Assembly: GCF_903645325.1 (NCBI RefSeq)
Contig: NZ_CAHJXQ010000004.1
Coordinates: forward strand, 124,001 to 188,000
Reading direction: 5' to 3'
DNA: 64,000 nt
Source of the DNA: Microbacterium tenebrionis
Lineage (GTDB): Bacteria > Actinomycetota > Actinomycetes > Actinomycetales > Microbacteriaceae
Shown here: piece after piece, positions 45,675-55,603 of the stretch
Numbering within the stretch: the stretch's first letter is position 1
Layout: each line of letters begins with the position of its first letter
Made by a program: the position numbers and the translations under genes
The notes under the pieces: generated by a model
The model's database searches: none
Told to the model about the DNA's origin: nothing
Seen by the model: the letters and a program-made list of their open reading frames with translations, nothing else

Positions 45675-48209
45675 ATCCCGTTTCTTCGTATGCCGGGTCG
45701 GTGCCGCCGCCCACGGATCCTCCGGCCACGGATGCTTCGGGTACCGGCCGCGCATCTCGGCGCGCACCTGTGCGTACGCACCCGACCAGAACGAGGCGAG
45801 GTCGTCCGTGACGGCGAGAGGCCTGCCGGCAGGAGAGAGCAGGTGGAACAGCACCGGCACGCGGCCGCCGACGATGCGAGGCGTCTGCGCCCAACCGAAG
45901 CACTCCTGCAGCTTCACGGCGACGACGGGCCGCGCATCCGGGTCGTCGAAAGGCGGATAGGCGATGCGGACCCGCGACCCGCTCGGCACCTCCAGACGCT
46001 CCGGCGCGAGCGCGTCGAACTCCGAGGCGGCCGGCCACGGCAGCAGCCGGCGCAGCGCCGGCGCGAGGTCGAGGCGAGCGACCGGTGCGCCGCCTGCGAG
46101 CGCTGCGAGCTCCGGACCGAGCCAGGTGTCGAGCGCCGCGAGGAGCCCGCGATCCGAGACGTCCGGCCAGGGGTCGCCCAGCTGACGGTGCAGCAGCGCG
46201 AGCCGGCGGCGCAGGTCGTCGGCGGCATCCGACCAGGTGAGGATGCCCAGTCCGCCCGACTCGACGGCCCGGCGCACAGCATTCTGGCCGTCCTGCGCAC
46301 TCACCCGCACCGGGACGGATGAGCGGACGATCGCGCCGATGCGTCGCTCGCGGCGCGCGACGACGCGGCCGTCCGCGAACTCCGCCTCGACGCGGTCGGT
46401 GATGAGGTGGCTCGCCGCCTGCTCTATGTGCCGCTCGTCGATCACCGCCGCCGAGCGGATGATCGCGCCGGTGCCGGCGGCTGCACGCCCTGAGGCGCGG
46501 GCGACATCGGCGACGGCCAACCACTCGGCGTCGGCGAGCGGTCCCGTGATCCCGGCGCGCGTGCCGGATGCGAGCAGGAACGTCGCGCCATCGGCACCGC
46601 GCGTCACGCGGCGGGCGATCCGCTCGGGGAACGCGAGCGCGATGACGAGGCCGACGTCATCCGTCCCGCGATGTGCGGAGTCCTCGGAGGCCGTGAACCG
46701 CTGCAATCGGCGGGTCTCCTGCTCCCAGGCGCGATGGTCGCCGCCTCGCCGTCCGCGCAGAGTCACGAGGGCGGCAGCGGCGTCGGCATCCGCGATGCGC
46801 GCCTGCCCGCCCAGCAGCGCGACGACCTCGGCGGCGAGGCGCCCGCCGACCAGGGAACCGCCGTCGCGCAGCGCGCGGGCGAGGCGGGGATCGGCAGGAA
46901 TGCGGGCGAGCTGGCGCCCCTCGTCGGTCGCCCGCCCGTCGTCGTCGATCGCGCCGAGACCGCGGAGCACGGATGCGGATCCGGCCAGGCTGTCGGCGGG
47001 GAGCGGGTCGAGCAGCCGGAGGCCGGTTCCGCCCGGCGTGCCCCAGCACGCGAGCAGCAGCGCGGCCTCGGTCAGGTCGGTCGTCGCGATCTCGGGTGCG
47101 GGCCGCGCGGGGGCGGCGGCGTAGGTCCGTTCGTCGACGCAGCGGACCACGGTGCCGGGTCCTTCGCGGGTCGCGCGTCCGGCGCGCTGCACGGCCGAGG
47201 AGCGCGAGGTCGGGACGGTCACGAGGCCGCTCATCCCGCGGGCCGCGTCGCGCTGCGGCTGCCGCGACAGGCAGGTGTCGACGACGACCCGGACGCCGGG
47301 AACAGTGAGGGAGGATTCGGCGAGAGAGGTCGTCACGATGATGCGGGGCGGGTCTGTGGCTTCGCGGCCGCGGATCACGGCATCCTGATCGGCGGCGGGA
47401 AGCTGGCCGTGCAGTTCACGGATGTCGAAGTCGCCGCCGGCACCGCGCAGACGTCGCGCGATCTCGGCGACCTCGCGCGCGCCGGGTGCGAAGACCAGGG
47501 TGTCGGCAGAGGCGCCGGCGTCTCGTGCGGCGGATGTCGCGACCTGCGCGACGTGGTCGAGGAAGCTCCGCGTGACGCCCCGCTCGTCCAGCCGTGGCGC
47601 GGCGCTCGGCGCCCAGCGCTCGGTGAGCGGATGCTGTGGCACGGTCTGTGCGACGATCGGTGCGGGGGAGTCCGTCGTCCCGACGGCGGCGGCGACCGCG
47701 TCGGCGTCGAGCGTCGCGGACATCGCGATCAGGGCGAGGTCGTCACGGAGCTCTCGCACCTCGCCGAGCAGGCCGATGAGCAGGTCGGTCTCCAGAGCCC
47801 GCTCGTGCACCTCGTCGATCACGACGGCGCCGACGCCGTCGAGTGCAGGATCGGCGAGCAGGCGGCGCAACAGGATGCCGGCCGTGACGACCTCGATACG
47901 AGCGGTGTCGCGGATCTGCCGATCGCCGCGCACCGTGAAGCCGACGCGCTCGCCGAGCGGCGAGCCGTCGAGGTCTGCGAGTCGGCGCGCTGCCGCGCGG
48001 GCGGCGACGCGGCGGGGCTGGGTGACGATCACCCGTCCGCTCGTGCGGTTCGCGAGCATCGGGGGAACCAGCGTCGTCTTGCCGGTGCCGGGCGGGGCGC
48101 TGACGACGGCGCCGTCGCTGCGATCGAGTGCTGCGTCGAGGTCGCCGACCGCTGCCGCGAACGCCAGGCCGTCGCCGATGCGGGCGAGGTCGAACGGCGC
48201 GGTCTTCAC
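45660..48209 (-). CDS. hrpB: ATP-dependent helicase HrpB
   Basis: An 849-aa DEAH/DExH-box helicase. Walker A SAPPGTGKTTLVPPML, motif Ia VTQPRRVAARAAARRLA, DEVH box VVIDEVHERALETDLLIGL, SAT motif IAMSATLDADAV, motif V/VI TSLAESSLTVPGVRVV and QRAGRATREGPGTVVR. An HA2-like region and the HrpB C-terminal domain (KLQECFGWAQTPRI, PVLFHLLSPAGRPLAVT) follow. GTG 48209 is the start. Role in RNA metabolism is not well defined. Confidence 0.93.
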   Translation of the reverse strand: MKTAPFDLARIGDGLAFAAAVGDLDAALDRSDGAVVSAPPGTGKTTLVPPMLANRTSGRVIVTQPRRVAARAAARRLADLDGSPLGERVGFTVRGDRQIRDTARIEVVTAGILLRRLLADPALDGVGAVVIDEVHERALETDLLIGLLGEVRELRDDLALIAMSATLDADAVAAAVGTTDSPAPIVAQTVPQHPLTERWAPSAAPRLDERGVTRSFLDHVAQVATSAARDAGASADTLVFAPGAREVAEIARRLRGAGGDFDIRELHGQLPAADQDAVIRGREATDPPRIIVTTSLAESSLTVPGVRVVVDTCLSRQPQRDAARGMSGLVTVPTSRSSAVQRAGRATREGPGTVVRCVDERTYAAAPARPAPEIATTDLTEAALLLACWGTPGGTGLRLLDPLPADSLAGSASVLRGLGAIDDDGRATDEGRQLARIPADPRLARALRDGGSLVGGRLAAEVVALLGGQARIADADAAAALVTLRGRRGGDHRAWEQETRRLQRFTASEDSAHRGTDDVGLVIALAFPERIARRVTRGADGATFLLASGTRAGITGPLADAEWLAVADVARASGRAAAGTGAIIRSAAVIDERHIEQAASHLITDRVEAEFADGRVVARRERRIGAIVRSSVPVRVSAQDGQNAVRRAVESGGLGILTWSDAADDLRRRLALLHRQLGDPWPDVSDRGLLAALDTWLGPELAALAGGAPVARLDLAPALRRLLPWPAASEFDALAPERLEVPSGSRVRIAYPPFDDPDARPVVAVKLQECFGWAQTPRIVGGRVPVLFHLLSPAGRPLAVTDDLASFWSGAYAQVRAEMRGRYPKHPWPEDPWAAAPTRHTKKRDASTR

Positions 48210-48241
48210 TCGTCTATTGTCGCTGGCCGCTGCGACTGGCG

Positions 48242-48269
48242 GGCTGAGCGACCGGAGGGAGTCGAAGCC
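48242..48269. repeat. Short palindromic-repeat unit between hrpB and the flotillin gene
   Basis: GGCTGAGCGACCGGAGGGAG followed by TCGAAGCC. It has complementary ends (GGCT/AGCC) and shares TGAGCGACCGGAGGGA with the repeat inside sdaA. It lies in the 60-bp gap upstream of hrpB and touches the flotillin stop codon. Confidence 0.5.
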
Positions 48270-49908
48270 TACTCTCCGGCTGCGGCCGCCTCGTCGCCGG
48301 CATCCTGCACTCCGGCATCCTTCGCCGCAGCCCGCGTGCGCGGAGTCTCCGGAGCCGTCGCAGCGGGGGCGGGGGTGTTCGCGGTCTGAGCGTTCGCGAG
48401 GCTTTCACCGATGCCGCGTCCGACGGCCTGGCCCTGGATGATCGCGGCGAGGTCGAGGCCGGTCGCCGAGCTGACGCTGTCGAACACCGACTTCATCGCC
48501 TTGGCGCTGTCGGCTCCGACGACGTTCGATGCGCCGTCCTCGCCGCTGCCGCCGATGATCGAGACGCGCCGATCGCCGCGTAGCCCTTGGCGAACTCGCC
48601 CATGACCGTCGGCAGCACCTCGAGCACGCGCTGCGAGAGGAACGCCTCCTGGTTCGATGCGATGGCCTTGGCCTCAGCCTCGACGGCGGCGGCGCGGGCC
48701 TCGCCCTCGGCGCGGATGGCATCGGCTTCGGCGCTGGCGCGCAGACGTCGTGCTTCGGCCTCGGCGTCCGCAAGCGCACGGAGCGCGTTCGCCTCACCGG
48801 TCGCCTTGGCCTCGGCGGCAGCTGCTTCACCGGCGGCACGGGCGCGGTCGGCCTCGGCCTGCTGCTCGGCGATGCGGGTGCGGGCCTCGGCCTGCTTGAC
48901 CTGCTCGATCGCGGCGGCCTCCGCGGCGCGCTCTCGGGTGTACAGGTCGGCCTGTGCGCGGGTCTCGGCCTCGTAGCGCTGGGCATCGGCGACGCGCTTG
49001 ACGTCGGCATCCAGCTGGGCCTGGCGGTTCTCGGCCTGCTGCTGGAGGACGGCCTGCTCGGCCTGGGCGCGGGCGAGGTGCTCGGCCTGCTCGGCCTCGG
49101 CGCGGGCGCGGCCGATGCCGGCGTTCGCGTTGGCCGTGTTCGTGTCGAGCGCGGTCTGCTCGACCAGGTTCGACTCCTGGTTGGCGATGTTCTTCTGGTT
49201 GATCGCGCGGTCGGCGTTGGTCTGCGAGATCTCGGCGGCCTGACGCTTCGACTGGATCTCGGGGGCACCGAGTGACTGGATATAGCCGACCTTGTCGGTG
49301 ATGCCCTTGATCTGGAACGAGTCGAGGATGAGGCCCTGTTCGGCGAGCTCCTGCGAGACGTCGGCGGCGATCTGGTCGGAGAACTTCTTGCGCTCGCGCA
49401 TGAGCTCGACAACCGACAGAGTCGCGACGATGCCGCGCAGCGCTCCTTCGAGCTGCTCGGTGGTGAACTGCTCGATGGCCTTGTCCTGCGAGGCGAAGCG
49501 CTCGGCGGCCCGGCGCACGTAGAGCGGGTCGGATCCGATCTTCACGATCGCGACTCCATCGACGTTGAGCGTGACGCTGTCGAGCGACTGCGCTTCGGCG
49601 TTCAGCGACACCTGGCGCGAACGCAGCGAGATGATCTCGTGGCGCTGCGTGATCGGGTTGACGAGCGACTTGCCGTTGACGATGACGGTCACGGGGGAGT
49701 CGACGATCTCGGAACTGCTCGTGCCGTCGGCGCTGACGATTGCGCGCTGCACTTTCTGCTTGCGTCCCGAGATGACCAGCGCCTCGTCCGCCCTGGCGAC
49801 CTTGATCCAGCTCCGGGCGAACAGAAGAATCACCAGACCGATGACGATCAGAACGACGACCGCTATGCCGACGAGAACCAGAATGCCGACGAGTCCGGCG
49901 ATCTCCAT
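48269..49908 (-). pseudogene. Flotillin/SPFH-domain protein, one frameshift near the 3' end
   Basis: Flotillins scaffold membrane microdomains. ATG 49908 starts an N-terminal membrane helix (GLVGILVLVGIAVVVLIVIGLVILLF), an SPFH/band-7 domain and a long EAR-rich coiled coil (ARAEAEQAEHLARAQAEQAV). At LPTVMGEFAKGYAAIG the frame breaks near 48572. Skipping one base continues RVSIIGGSGEDGASN and VGADSAKAMKSVFDSV to the TAG at 48269-48271. One missing base in a GC-rich stretch separates a full-length flotillin from a truncated one, so a sequencing error is a real possibility. Confidence 0.8.
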
Positions 49909-50008
49909 GTGACTACCCCCTAATGAGTGCGCTCCGAGCGGAGCAGGCACCCCCGACTATGCCAGAGATGGCATGTATCGCGTCAGGGCAGGGGCGGGTG
50001 CCGTGGAG

Positions 50009-50437
50009 TCAGTGCCCGCGCAGCTTGTCGGTCAGCGTGCGAAGCTGACGGAGCTCGTCCTCGTCGAGCGCTGACATGCGGTCGATGATCGAGCGGCTGT
50101 GCACGGTGGCGACCTCGCGGAAGCCTCGCGCCCCGGCATCCGTCGCCTTCAGGACGGCGCCGCGGCCATCGGCCGGGTCGCCGGTCTTCGTGAGCAGTCC
50201 GCGGGCGACCATCCGGTCGACCAGTCGCGAGACGCTCGGCTGGCTGATGAGCATGTGCGTCGTGACGTCGCGCAGACGCGCGGTCATCTCCGGTGCTCGC
50301 GTGACCGTGAGGAGCACGTCGTACTCGGCCTGCGTGATCGGGGTGCCCACGAAGTCGGCGCTCATCGCTTCGAAGAGCTCGTGCTGGGCGCGGAACAGGC
50401 CCTCCCATGCTTCGAGCGCGAGCTTCCGGTTTGACAT
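50009..50437 (-). CDS. MarR-family transcriptional regulator
   Basis: A 142-aa winged-HTH dimer: ITQAEYDVLLTVTRAPE, recognition region LRDVTTHMLISQPSVSRLVDRMVARGLL, wing DPADGRGAVLKATDAG. ATG 50437 is preferred; the upstream extension is Gly/Pro-rich and lacks an RBS. Nothing adjacent reveals its target. The nested mobile region starts about 190 bp upstream of its start. Confidence 0.87.
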   Translation of the reverse strand: MSNRKLALEAWEGLFRAQHELFEAMSADFVGTPITQAEYDVLLTVTRAPEMTARLRDVTTHMLISQPSVSRLVDRMVARGLLTKTGDPADGRGAVLKATDAGARGFREVATVHSRSIIDRMSALDEDELRQLRTLTDKLRGH

Positions 50438-50460
50438 GGATACAGAGTAACGGAACGGTG

Positions 50461-50494
50461 AAGGGCCGGTCGGAGAGGCTCCCGACCGGCCCTT
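50461..50494. terminator. GC-rich hairpin upstream of marR
   Basis: AAGGGCCGGTCGG (50461-50473) and CCGACCGGCCCTT (50482-50494) form a perfect 13-bp stem with an 8-nt loop. On the + strand it is followed by GTCCCTTG, not a clean T-run. It may end transcription from either side or be the former terminator of a gene replaced by the mobile region. Confidence 0.5.
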
Positions 50495-50635
50495 GTCCCT
50501 TGCACCAAGAGTGTCCTGCAATCACATGAGGTGGATGCCACAGCAAACATTCACCGTGCGATCACTCTATAACGGCGAGGTAACGAATGCAACGGTTTGA
50601 TCACGAATGTTCTGGGGCGACTTGTCCTGTCCGAT

Positions 50636-50720
50636 TGTCCGTTGACAGTGATTCGGCACTCCGTGCCATTGATCTTGTTCCTGCGTCGTTGATTCGATGT
50701 TCCCTGCCGGTGATTCTGTG
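50636..50720. repeat. Left end of the Tn7-like transposon with four TnsB-site-like repeats
   Basis: GTGATT or TTGATT/C cores occur at 50648, 50669, 50689 and 50710, that is every 20-21 bp, each within a loosely conserved 20-bp unit (for example CAGTGATTCGGC, CCATTGATCTTG, CGTTGATTCGAT, CGGTGATTCTGT). Such spaced subterminal sites are the hallmark of TnsB-type transposase binding. The tnsA start follows 110 bp later with GGAGAGAG as RBS. Confidence 0.75.
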
Positions 50721-50831
50721 ACACGCGGGCGCGGCCTTCGCGGTTGCCGACGGCCCCGGTCGTACTCTGGCGGCGTCAGGTTCATGTTCTCGTTCTCCAA
50801 CTAAACACTCGTCACGGAGATTGGAGAGAGC

Positions 50832-51563
50832 ATGACGCGGGCCACGCAGCTGGCCGAGGTTTCGGTGACGGGTCTGCATGCGCAGATCGAGTTCACATGC
50901 GATGGTGACTTGAGCCGGCTGGATGCCTCCGATGTGCTTGAGGTCGCGTTCGAGTCCGTAGGTCGTGTGCGCACTCCGGCGTCGTGGAAGCACAAGCGGA
51001 ACTACCAAGGCCTCTACTGGGCGGCGACGATCGAGGGGCATGTCTGGTTCGAGTCGTTGTACGAGCGTGCGGCGGTGATGAGGCTTGATCGGGACCGGGA
51101 TATCGTCGGGATCGCGGCGCAGCCGATGTGGATCCACTGGGCGCTGGGAGGCAAGCACGCTCCGGACTACTTCGTGCGCTACCGCGACGGGCGTGGCCTG
51201 CTGATCGACGTGAAGCCCGACCGCAATATAGGCGATGACGATGCGAGGACCTTCGCGCTCACCGCCGACCTTTGTGACCGACTGGGCTGGGGCTACACGG
51301 TGGTCAGCGACATCTCGATAGCGGAACATCGGAATCTGCGTTTCCTCTCCGGCTACCGGTATCGACGGTGGGCGCCGGAGCTGGTGAGGAGCCGTCTCTA
51401 TGAGCGCACGGGAGAAGGTCGTTCTCTGGCGGAGTGGGCGGATTTATTCGAGGATGCCTGCGAGCAGCCGCTCGGTGCGGTGTATTCCGCAATGTGGTGG
51501 GGAGACCTGGACTTCGACGTCCGGGTGCCGCTTTCGTTGAGTTCCAGGGTGGCGGCGGCGTAG
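50832..51563 (+). CDS. tnsA: TnsA-like transposon endonuclease
   Basis: A 243-aa endonuclease that in Tn7 cuts the 5' strands so that transposition is cut-and-paste. The nuclease core is visible: Glu in WFESLYERAAVM (about residues 74-78), Asp112 in HAPDYFVRY and Lys128 in LLIDVKPD. This is the PD-(D/E)xK-like E...D...xxK arrangement. The C-terminal part would contact TnsC. First gene of a tight tnsABC-tniQ operon, 2 bp before tnsB. Confidence 0.88.
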   Translation: MTRATQLAEVSVTGLHAQIEFTCDGDLSRLDASDVLEVAFESVGRVRTPASWKHKRNYQGLYWAATIEGHVWFESLYERAAVMRLDRDRDIVGIAAQPMWIHWALGGKHAPDYFVRYRDGRGLLIDVKPDRNIGDDDARTFALTADLCDRLGWGYTVVSDISIAEHRNLRFLSGYRYRRWAPELVRSRLYERTGEGRSLAEWADLFEDACEQPLGAVYSAMWWGDLDFDVRVPLSLSSRVAAA

Positions 51564-51565
51564 TC

Positions 51566-53551
51566 ATGCGGGCCGGGATCGGGACGAGGTTGACCTGGGG
51601 AGATCAGGATTTCGTGGTGATCGCGGTCGACTATCGGCTTGCCGTGCTGCGATCGCTGGCAGAGGACAGCGTCCGGGAAGTGGCGATCGAGGAGCTGCTG
51701 CGCATGCCAGACGTTGTCTGGCATGACCTCCGTCCTCCGGCCACGGCGCCTGCTGACGTGCAGCTGCTTGACGGGCTTCCGAAGAAGGAACGGCGCATCG
51801 TCGAGGCATGGGCGGAGCAGATCGAGATCGTGAAGACGCGGGTCGAATCGGGGGAGGATGCCGGGCCTCTGCTTGAGGAGGTCCGAGTCGCGATGTCATC
51901 GCTTGTCGAGGTTGGCTCGATCCAGACCGTGCGCCGCAAGCTCCGGCGGTATCGGGAGGAGGGCCTGCTCGGTCTCATCGACAAGCGTCTGTACAACGGA
52001 CGCAAGCCGGCACTGGACCCGCGGGTCGCTTCCGCGTTGAGCGAACTGGGCGCGGCGGGCAAGCTGCGATCGTCGGGCACCCGTCGCCGCACGGTCGATC
52101 AGGTGAAGTGGATGCTGGAGGAGGAATACGGGGAGCAGTTGGACCTGCCGAGTGATCGGACACTATACCGGCGGATCGCGGAGCATCCGACCGCGGGCAA
52201 GCTGAGCGGTTCGGCGCGGGCGAGGGCGGTCGAGGCGAACAAGCCTGCTCGGGCGTTCGGCTTTCATGGGTCGATGCGGCCGGGGGAACACGTTCAGATC
52301 GACTCCACCGTGATCGACGTGCCGTCGCGGCTGCTGGACGGCCGGCTCAACCGTGCCGAGCTGACGATCATCCACGACGTGGCCACTCGCTCGATCCTTG
52401 CCGCTGTCGTGCGTGCGATTGCGACGAACAGTGCCGATCTCGCGGGCGTTCTGGCCCGGGCGCTGGTCCCTTACGAGCACCGTCCACCTGGTGCGCGGGA
52501 GCAGCGGCGGAGGATGTCGGCGACCTGGGCGGGACAGTTCATGATCGATCAGGAGCGTCTGGACCGGCATCGGCTGGCGCAGCCGTACGTCTTCCCGGAG
52601 AACATCACCACGGACAACGGCAAGATCTTCCGATCTCGGGCCTTCAGTCGCGGTTGCGCCCGCCTGGGGATCTCACTCACGTTCGCGGCGCGACAGACGC
52701 CGACGGACAAACCGCACGTCGAGCGCACGTTCGAGACCATCGCGACCCGCTTCGTGCAGTATCTCGAGGGTTTCACGGGCGGGAGCGTTGAACGGCGCGG
52801 GCGGGAGGAGCCCACCGACGACACACTTGCACTGGCCCAACTGCAGGAGCTGTTGGAGGACTGGGTCGCCATCGAGTGGCAGAACCGTCCGCACGCCGGA
52901 CTCATCGACCCGCTGCTCCCGGGCAGGACATTGACGCCGAACGAGATGTTCCGCGCATACCGCCGTGTCGCCCCGGAGATCCACGTGCCCTTCGAGCTGG
53001 ACGACTTCATTGGCCTGCTCCCGGCGAAGACGTGCACGCTGCAGGATTACGGCATCAACCACGCCCGCCGGGTCTACAGATCGAACCGCCTCACCGAGCT
53101 ACGCGCCGTCGGCGCAGGGGGCGAAGGGGCGACCCGTCCGTGCACGATCCGTTACGACCCGCACAACCCGCTGTTCGTCTGGGTCGAGCACGACGGGGAG
53201 TTCGTCCCGTTCCGGGCTGCCCGAGACAGTCTCGACGACCCGATGGGCGGCGACGTGTGGCGCGAGGCATGGGCAGGTGACGTGGATGGGGAGCGGGAAA
53301 CACGCGAGGACGCCGAGTACCTGTCCGATCGGATGAAACGTGCCCAGTGGGTGCGCCCCGGTTCGAAGCGCAATCGCGCGGTGCGTGCCGCCGAGGTCGA
53401 TCTCGACCCGCTGCACCTGACGGGCATCACGAAGTCGGTGTCTCGCGAGGAGCCTGCGGAGGAGCCGGACGATGATGAGGTGATCTGGGAGCGCGGCGGA
53501 GGCTTCTCGCTCCTCTCCGACGACGACGGTGTCTGGGACCGGTTGACATGA
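51566..53551 (+). CDS. tnsB: TnsB-like DDE transposase
   Basis: A 661-aa transposase of the TnsB/TniA/MuA class. N-terminal HTH-type DNA-binding regions (residues about 100-200) precede the rve catalytic core with Asp246 (VQIDSTVID), Asp350 (ITTDNGKIF) and Glu386 (KPHVERTFETI); D-E spacing is 35. A Mu-transposase C-terminal beta-barrel (VYRSNRLTELRAVG ... VRYDPHNPLFVWV type) and an acidic tail that would bind TnsC follow. ATG 51566 is chosen 3 nt after tnsA. Confidence 0.92.
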   Translation: MRAGIGTRLTWGDQDFVVIAVDYRLAVLRSLAEDSVREVAIEELLRMPDVVWHDLRPPATAPADVQLLDGLPKKERRIVEAWAEQIEIVKTRVESGEDAGPLLEEVRVAMSSLVEVGSIQTVRRKLRRYREEGLLGLIDKRLYNGRKPALDPRVASALSELGAAGKLRSSGTRRRTVDQVKWMLEEEYGEQLDLPSDRTLYRRIAEHPTAGKLSGSARARAVEANKPARAFGFHGSMRPGEHVQIDSTVIDVPSRLLDGRLNRAELTIIHDVATRSILAAVVRAIATNSADLAGVLARALVPYEHRPPGAREQRRRMSATWAGQFMIDQERLDRHRLAQPYVFPENITTDNGKIFRSRAFSRGCARLGISLTFAARQTPTDKPHVERTFETIATRFVQYLEGFTGGSVERRGREEPTDDTLALAQLQELLEDWVAIEWQNRPHAGLIDPLLPGRTLTPNEMFRAYRRVAPEIHVPFELDDFIGLLPAKTCTLQDYGINHARRVYRSNRLTELRAVGAGGEGATRPCTIRYDPHNPLFVWVEHDGEFVPFRAARDSLDDPMGGDVWREAWAGDVDGERETREDAEYLSDRMKRAQWVRPGSKRNRAVRAAEVDLDPLHLTGITKSVSREEPAEEPDDDEVIWERGGGFSLLSDDDGVWDRLT

Positions 53552-54525
53552 CTCGGGCCATGAATACCAAGCAGGGTTGGGCCGGATTCGTCGACGAGAT
53601 CCTCGACCGGCCGGTGCCGATGCGCCGGGAGGAGTTGGAAGCGCTGTCGCCAGGAGACCGGGCGCTGAACCGGGAGGCGCGTAAGCAGTTCATGATCCGC
53701 GGGAGCGTGGTGCACACCGCACAGTTCAAGGCGATCGAAACGGAGATCCTGCGTCGGTTGATGCTGAACCGGTACAAGTCGCACGGCAAGCTCGGAGTGA
53801 TCGTGTCGGGGGAGCCGAACATCGGCAAGACGACCACGATCACGCAGATCGCCCGCCGCTTCGAACGCCGCCGCCGGGGCATCGGCGCGGTCGGGAGCAA
53901 CGCGATCCCGGTGATCTACGTGTCCGTGCCGCCGTCGTGCACACCGAAGCTGATGCTCGGGGAGTTCGCTCATTTCCTGGGACTACCCGAGCGTGCCAGA
54001 TACAACACAGGCGAGCTGATGAACACGATCGCCACCCTGATCGGGACGTGCGGGACAGAGTTGATCGTCGTGGACGAGATCCACAACCTGAACCAGAGGT
54101 ACCGGCAGATGGCGGAGGCATCCGACACGCTCAAGCAGCTGTCCGAGAAGTGCCCCGGGACCTTCGTCTACGCCGGCGTCAACGTGGAGGCCAGCGGCTT
54201 GCTAGACGGGACCCGTGGCCGACAGATCAGCAGCCGCTTCCAGATCATGAACCTGCAGAAGTTCCCTCGCACAGGGAAGGCGAAGAGGTCCTGGGCGGAT
54301 CTGCTGCTTGCCGTCGAGGGATCCCTCGGACTGCTCGAGCAAGAACCCGGCGCGATCCTCCGCCACGAACGCGAGCTGCATGACGTCACCGGCGGGATCA
54401 TCGGGGACCTGACGAGCACGCTGCACATGCTCGCCATCGACGCGATCGACTCCGGCGCCGAGCGCCTCGATCTGGACGTAGTGTTCGGCACCAAACCGGC
54501 AACTGCGGCTGCGGCATTGGCATGA
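53548..54525 (+). CDS. tnsC: TnsC-like AAA+ ATPase (TniB family)
   Basis: A 325-aa ATPase regulating target choice. Walker A GEPNIGKTTT (residues 88-97), Walker B LIVVDEIHNLN, sensor-type FVYAGVNVEASG and an arginine-rich SSRFQIMNLQKF. It overlaps tnsB by ATGA. It should form filaments on target DNA and bridge TniQ to TnsAB. Length and motifs match TniB rather than the longer Tn7 TnsC. Confidence 0.92.
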   Translation: MTRAMNTKQGWAGFVDEILDRPVPMRREELEALSPGDRALNREARKQFMIRGSVVHTAQFKAIETEILRRLMLNRYKSHGKLGVIVSGEPNIGKTTTITQIARRFERRRRGIGAVGSNAIPVIYVSVPPSCTPKLMLGEFAHFLGLPERARYNTGELMNTIATLIGTCGTELIVVDEIHNLNQRYRQMAEASDTLKQLSEKCPGTFVYAGVNVEASGLLDGTRGRQISSRFQIMNLQKFPRTGKAKRSWADLLLAVEGSLGLLEQEPGAILRHERELHDVTGGIIGDLTSTLHMLAIDAIDSGAERLDLDVVFGTKPATAAAALA

Positions 54526-55592
54526 GCAGGACGCCGGTCTCGCCGGACCAGGTGCGGCCGCTCCCAGTCACAGTGCGACCGCTGGCAGGGGAGACGGTCA
54601 CCGGATATCTTCCGCGACTGGCGGTCGCGAACGCCCTCACACCGACGCTGTTGCGGATCCACACGACCCGGATCTCCGGGATCCCTCCGTACCGGCCTGA
54701 TCTGGAGCGCGCGGCGGCGTGGGCGGAGCGCCTTGGAGGGCTGCCCGCCGGGCATTTCGATAGGGATGCACGACGCAACGCGATGTATGTCCGCTGCCAC
54801 CACCACGACTGGGCGCCGCACCCGTGCCGGCACTGCGGATACACGCAGCAGCCGCGGGTTGCGTGCCGGCGCTGCGCGCAGGGGGAGGAGACGACCGTAC
54901 GCAGCCGCGGCGGGGCCGTCTGCAACCGGCACCGCCGCTGGCATCTCGACGGCGCCGACATCGACCTGACCGGGTTCCCCGAATACACCCGTGCCGAGCG
55001 GTGCCTGTCCGGATCGCTCTGGAAACGCGGCGTCGGCCTGGCGACCGGGGAGTTGCAGCTGGCCGCGACCCTGATCCGGTACTGGGCCGCCGACGCGGAC
55101 CTCCCGCCGCGGTTCCACGAGCGCATGACCGCGTTCGGCATCGATGCGGTGGACCAGGACAATGTGTTCCTGACCGCGTATCCGGAGATCGTCCGTCTCG
55201 CCACGGTGCTCACCGACCTGTCCTTCGCCAGTTACCTCCTCACTCCGCGGTTCCGGCTGGCACAGCAGGTCTGGGTCCTCGAGGCCGCCGTGGTCACAAT
55301 CATGAACAGTTCCACGACCGACCAGCTCCATCGAGTCGCCGAACGTATCGTCGCCCAAGGGAAAGCGGCGGTTGAGACGGCGAATGGGATGCGTCAGAGC
55401 AAGAAGAATCAACGGCCGGCGAGGTTGGAGAAGGCTCTTGTCGCCTCATCACAACGCCACCGCAGCTGCTTGCTGCGCCACCTCAGCACCGTCCGCATCC
55501 AAGTGCAGCCCTATGTACCCGGCGTCGCCGCACCTGCCAACCGCGTCCTCGACCGTCGTCGGCCGATGCCCGACACCCTGCTCCACGGATGA
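54522..55592 (+). CDS. tniQ: TniQ/TnsD-family target-selection protein
   Basis: A 356-aa protein starting with the TniQ module (PVTVRPLAGETVTGYLPRLAVAN). Zinc ligands follow at Cys102, Cys105, Cys115, Cys118, Cys134 and His137 (CRHCGY, CRRC, CNRH). A helical C-terminal region without a clear separate HTH domain makes it shorter than Tn7 TnsD. It overlaps tnsC by 4 nt. It is the only candidate target selector in the element. The target used here was the terminus of another transposon. Confidence 0.87.
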   Translation: MSRTPVSPDQVRPLPVTVRPLAGETVTGYLPRLAVANALTPTLLRIHTTRISGIPPYRPDLERAAAWAERLGGLPAGHFDRDARRNAMYVRCHHHDWAPHPCRHCGYTQQPRVACRRCAQGEETTVRSRGGAVCNRHRRWHLDGADIDLTGFPEYTRAERCLSGSLWKRGVGLATGELQLAATLIRYWAADADLPPRFHERMTAFGIDAVDQDNVFLTAYPEIVRLATVLTDLSFASYLLTPRFRLAQQVWVLEAAVVTIMNSSTTDQLHRVAERIVAQGKAAVETANGMRQSKKNQRPARLEKALVASSQRHRSCLLRHLSTVRIQVQPYVPGVAAPANRVLDRRRPMPDTLLHG

Positions 55593-55603
55593 CGCGGGCG
55601 GCG

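Noticed and set aside
46671..48389. 572-aa antisense frame opposite hrpB
   Set aside because: Gly/Arg-rich shadow; HrpB motifs are complete on the other strand.
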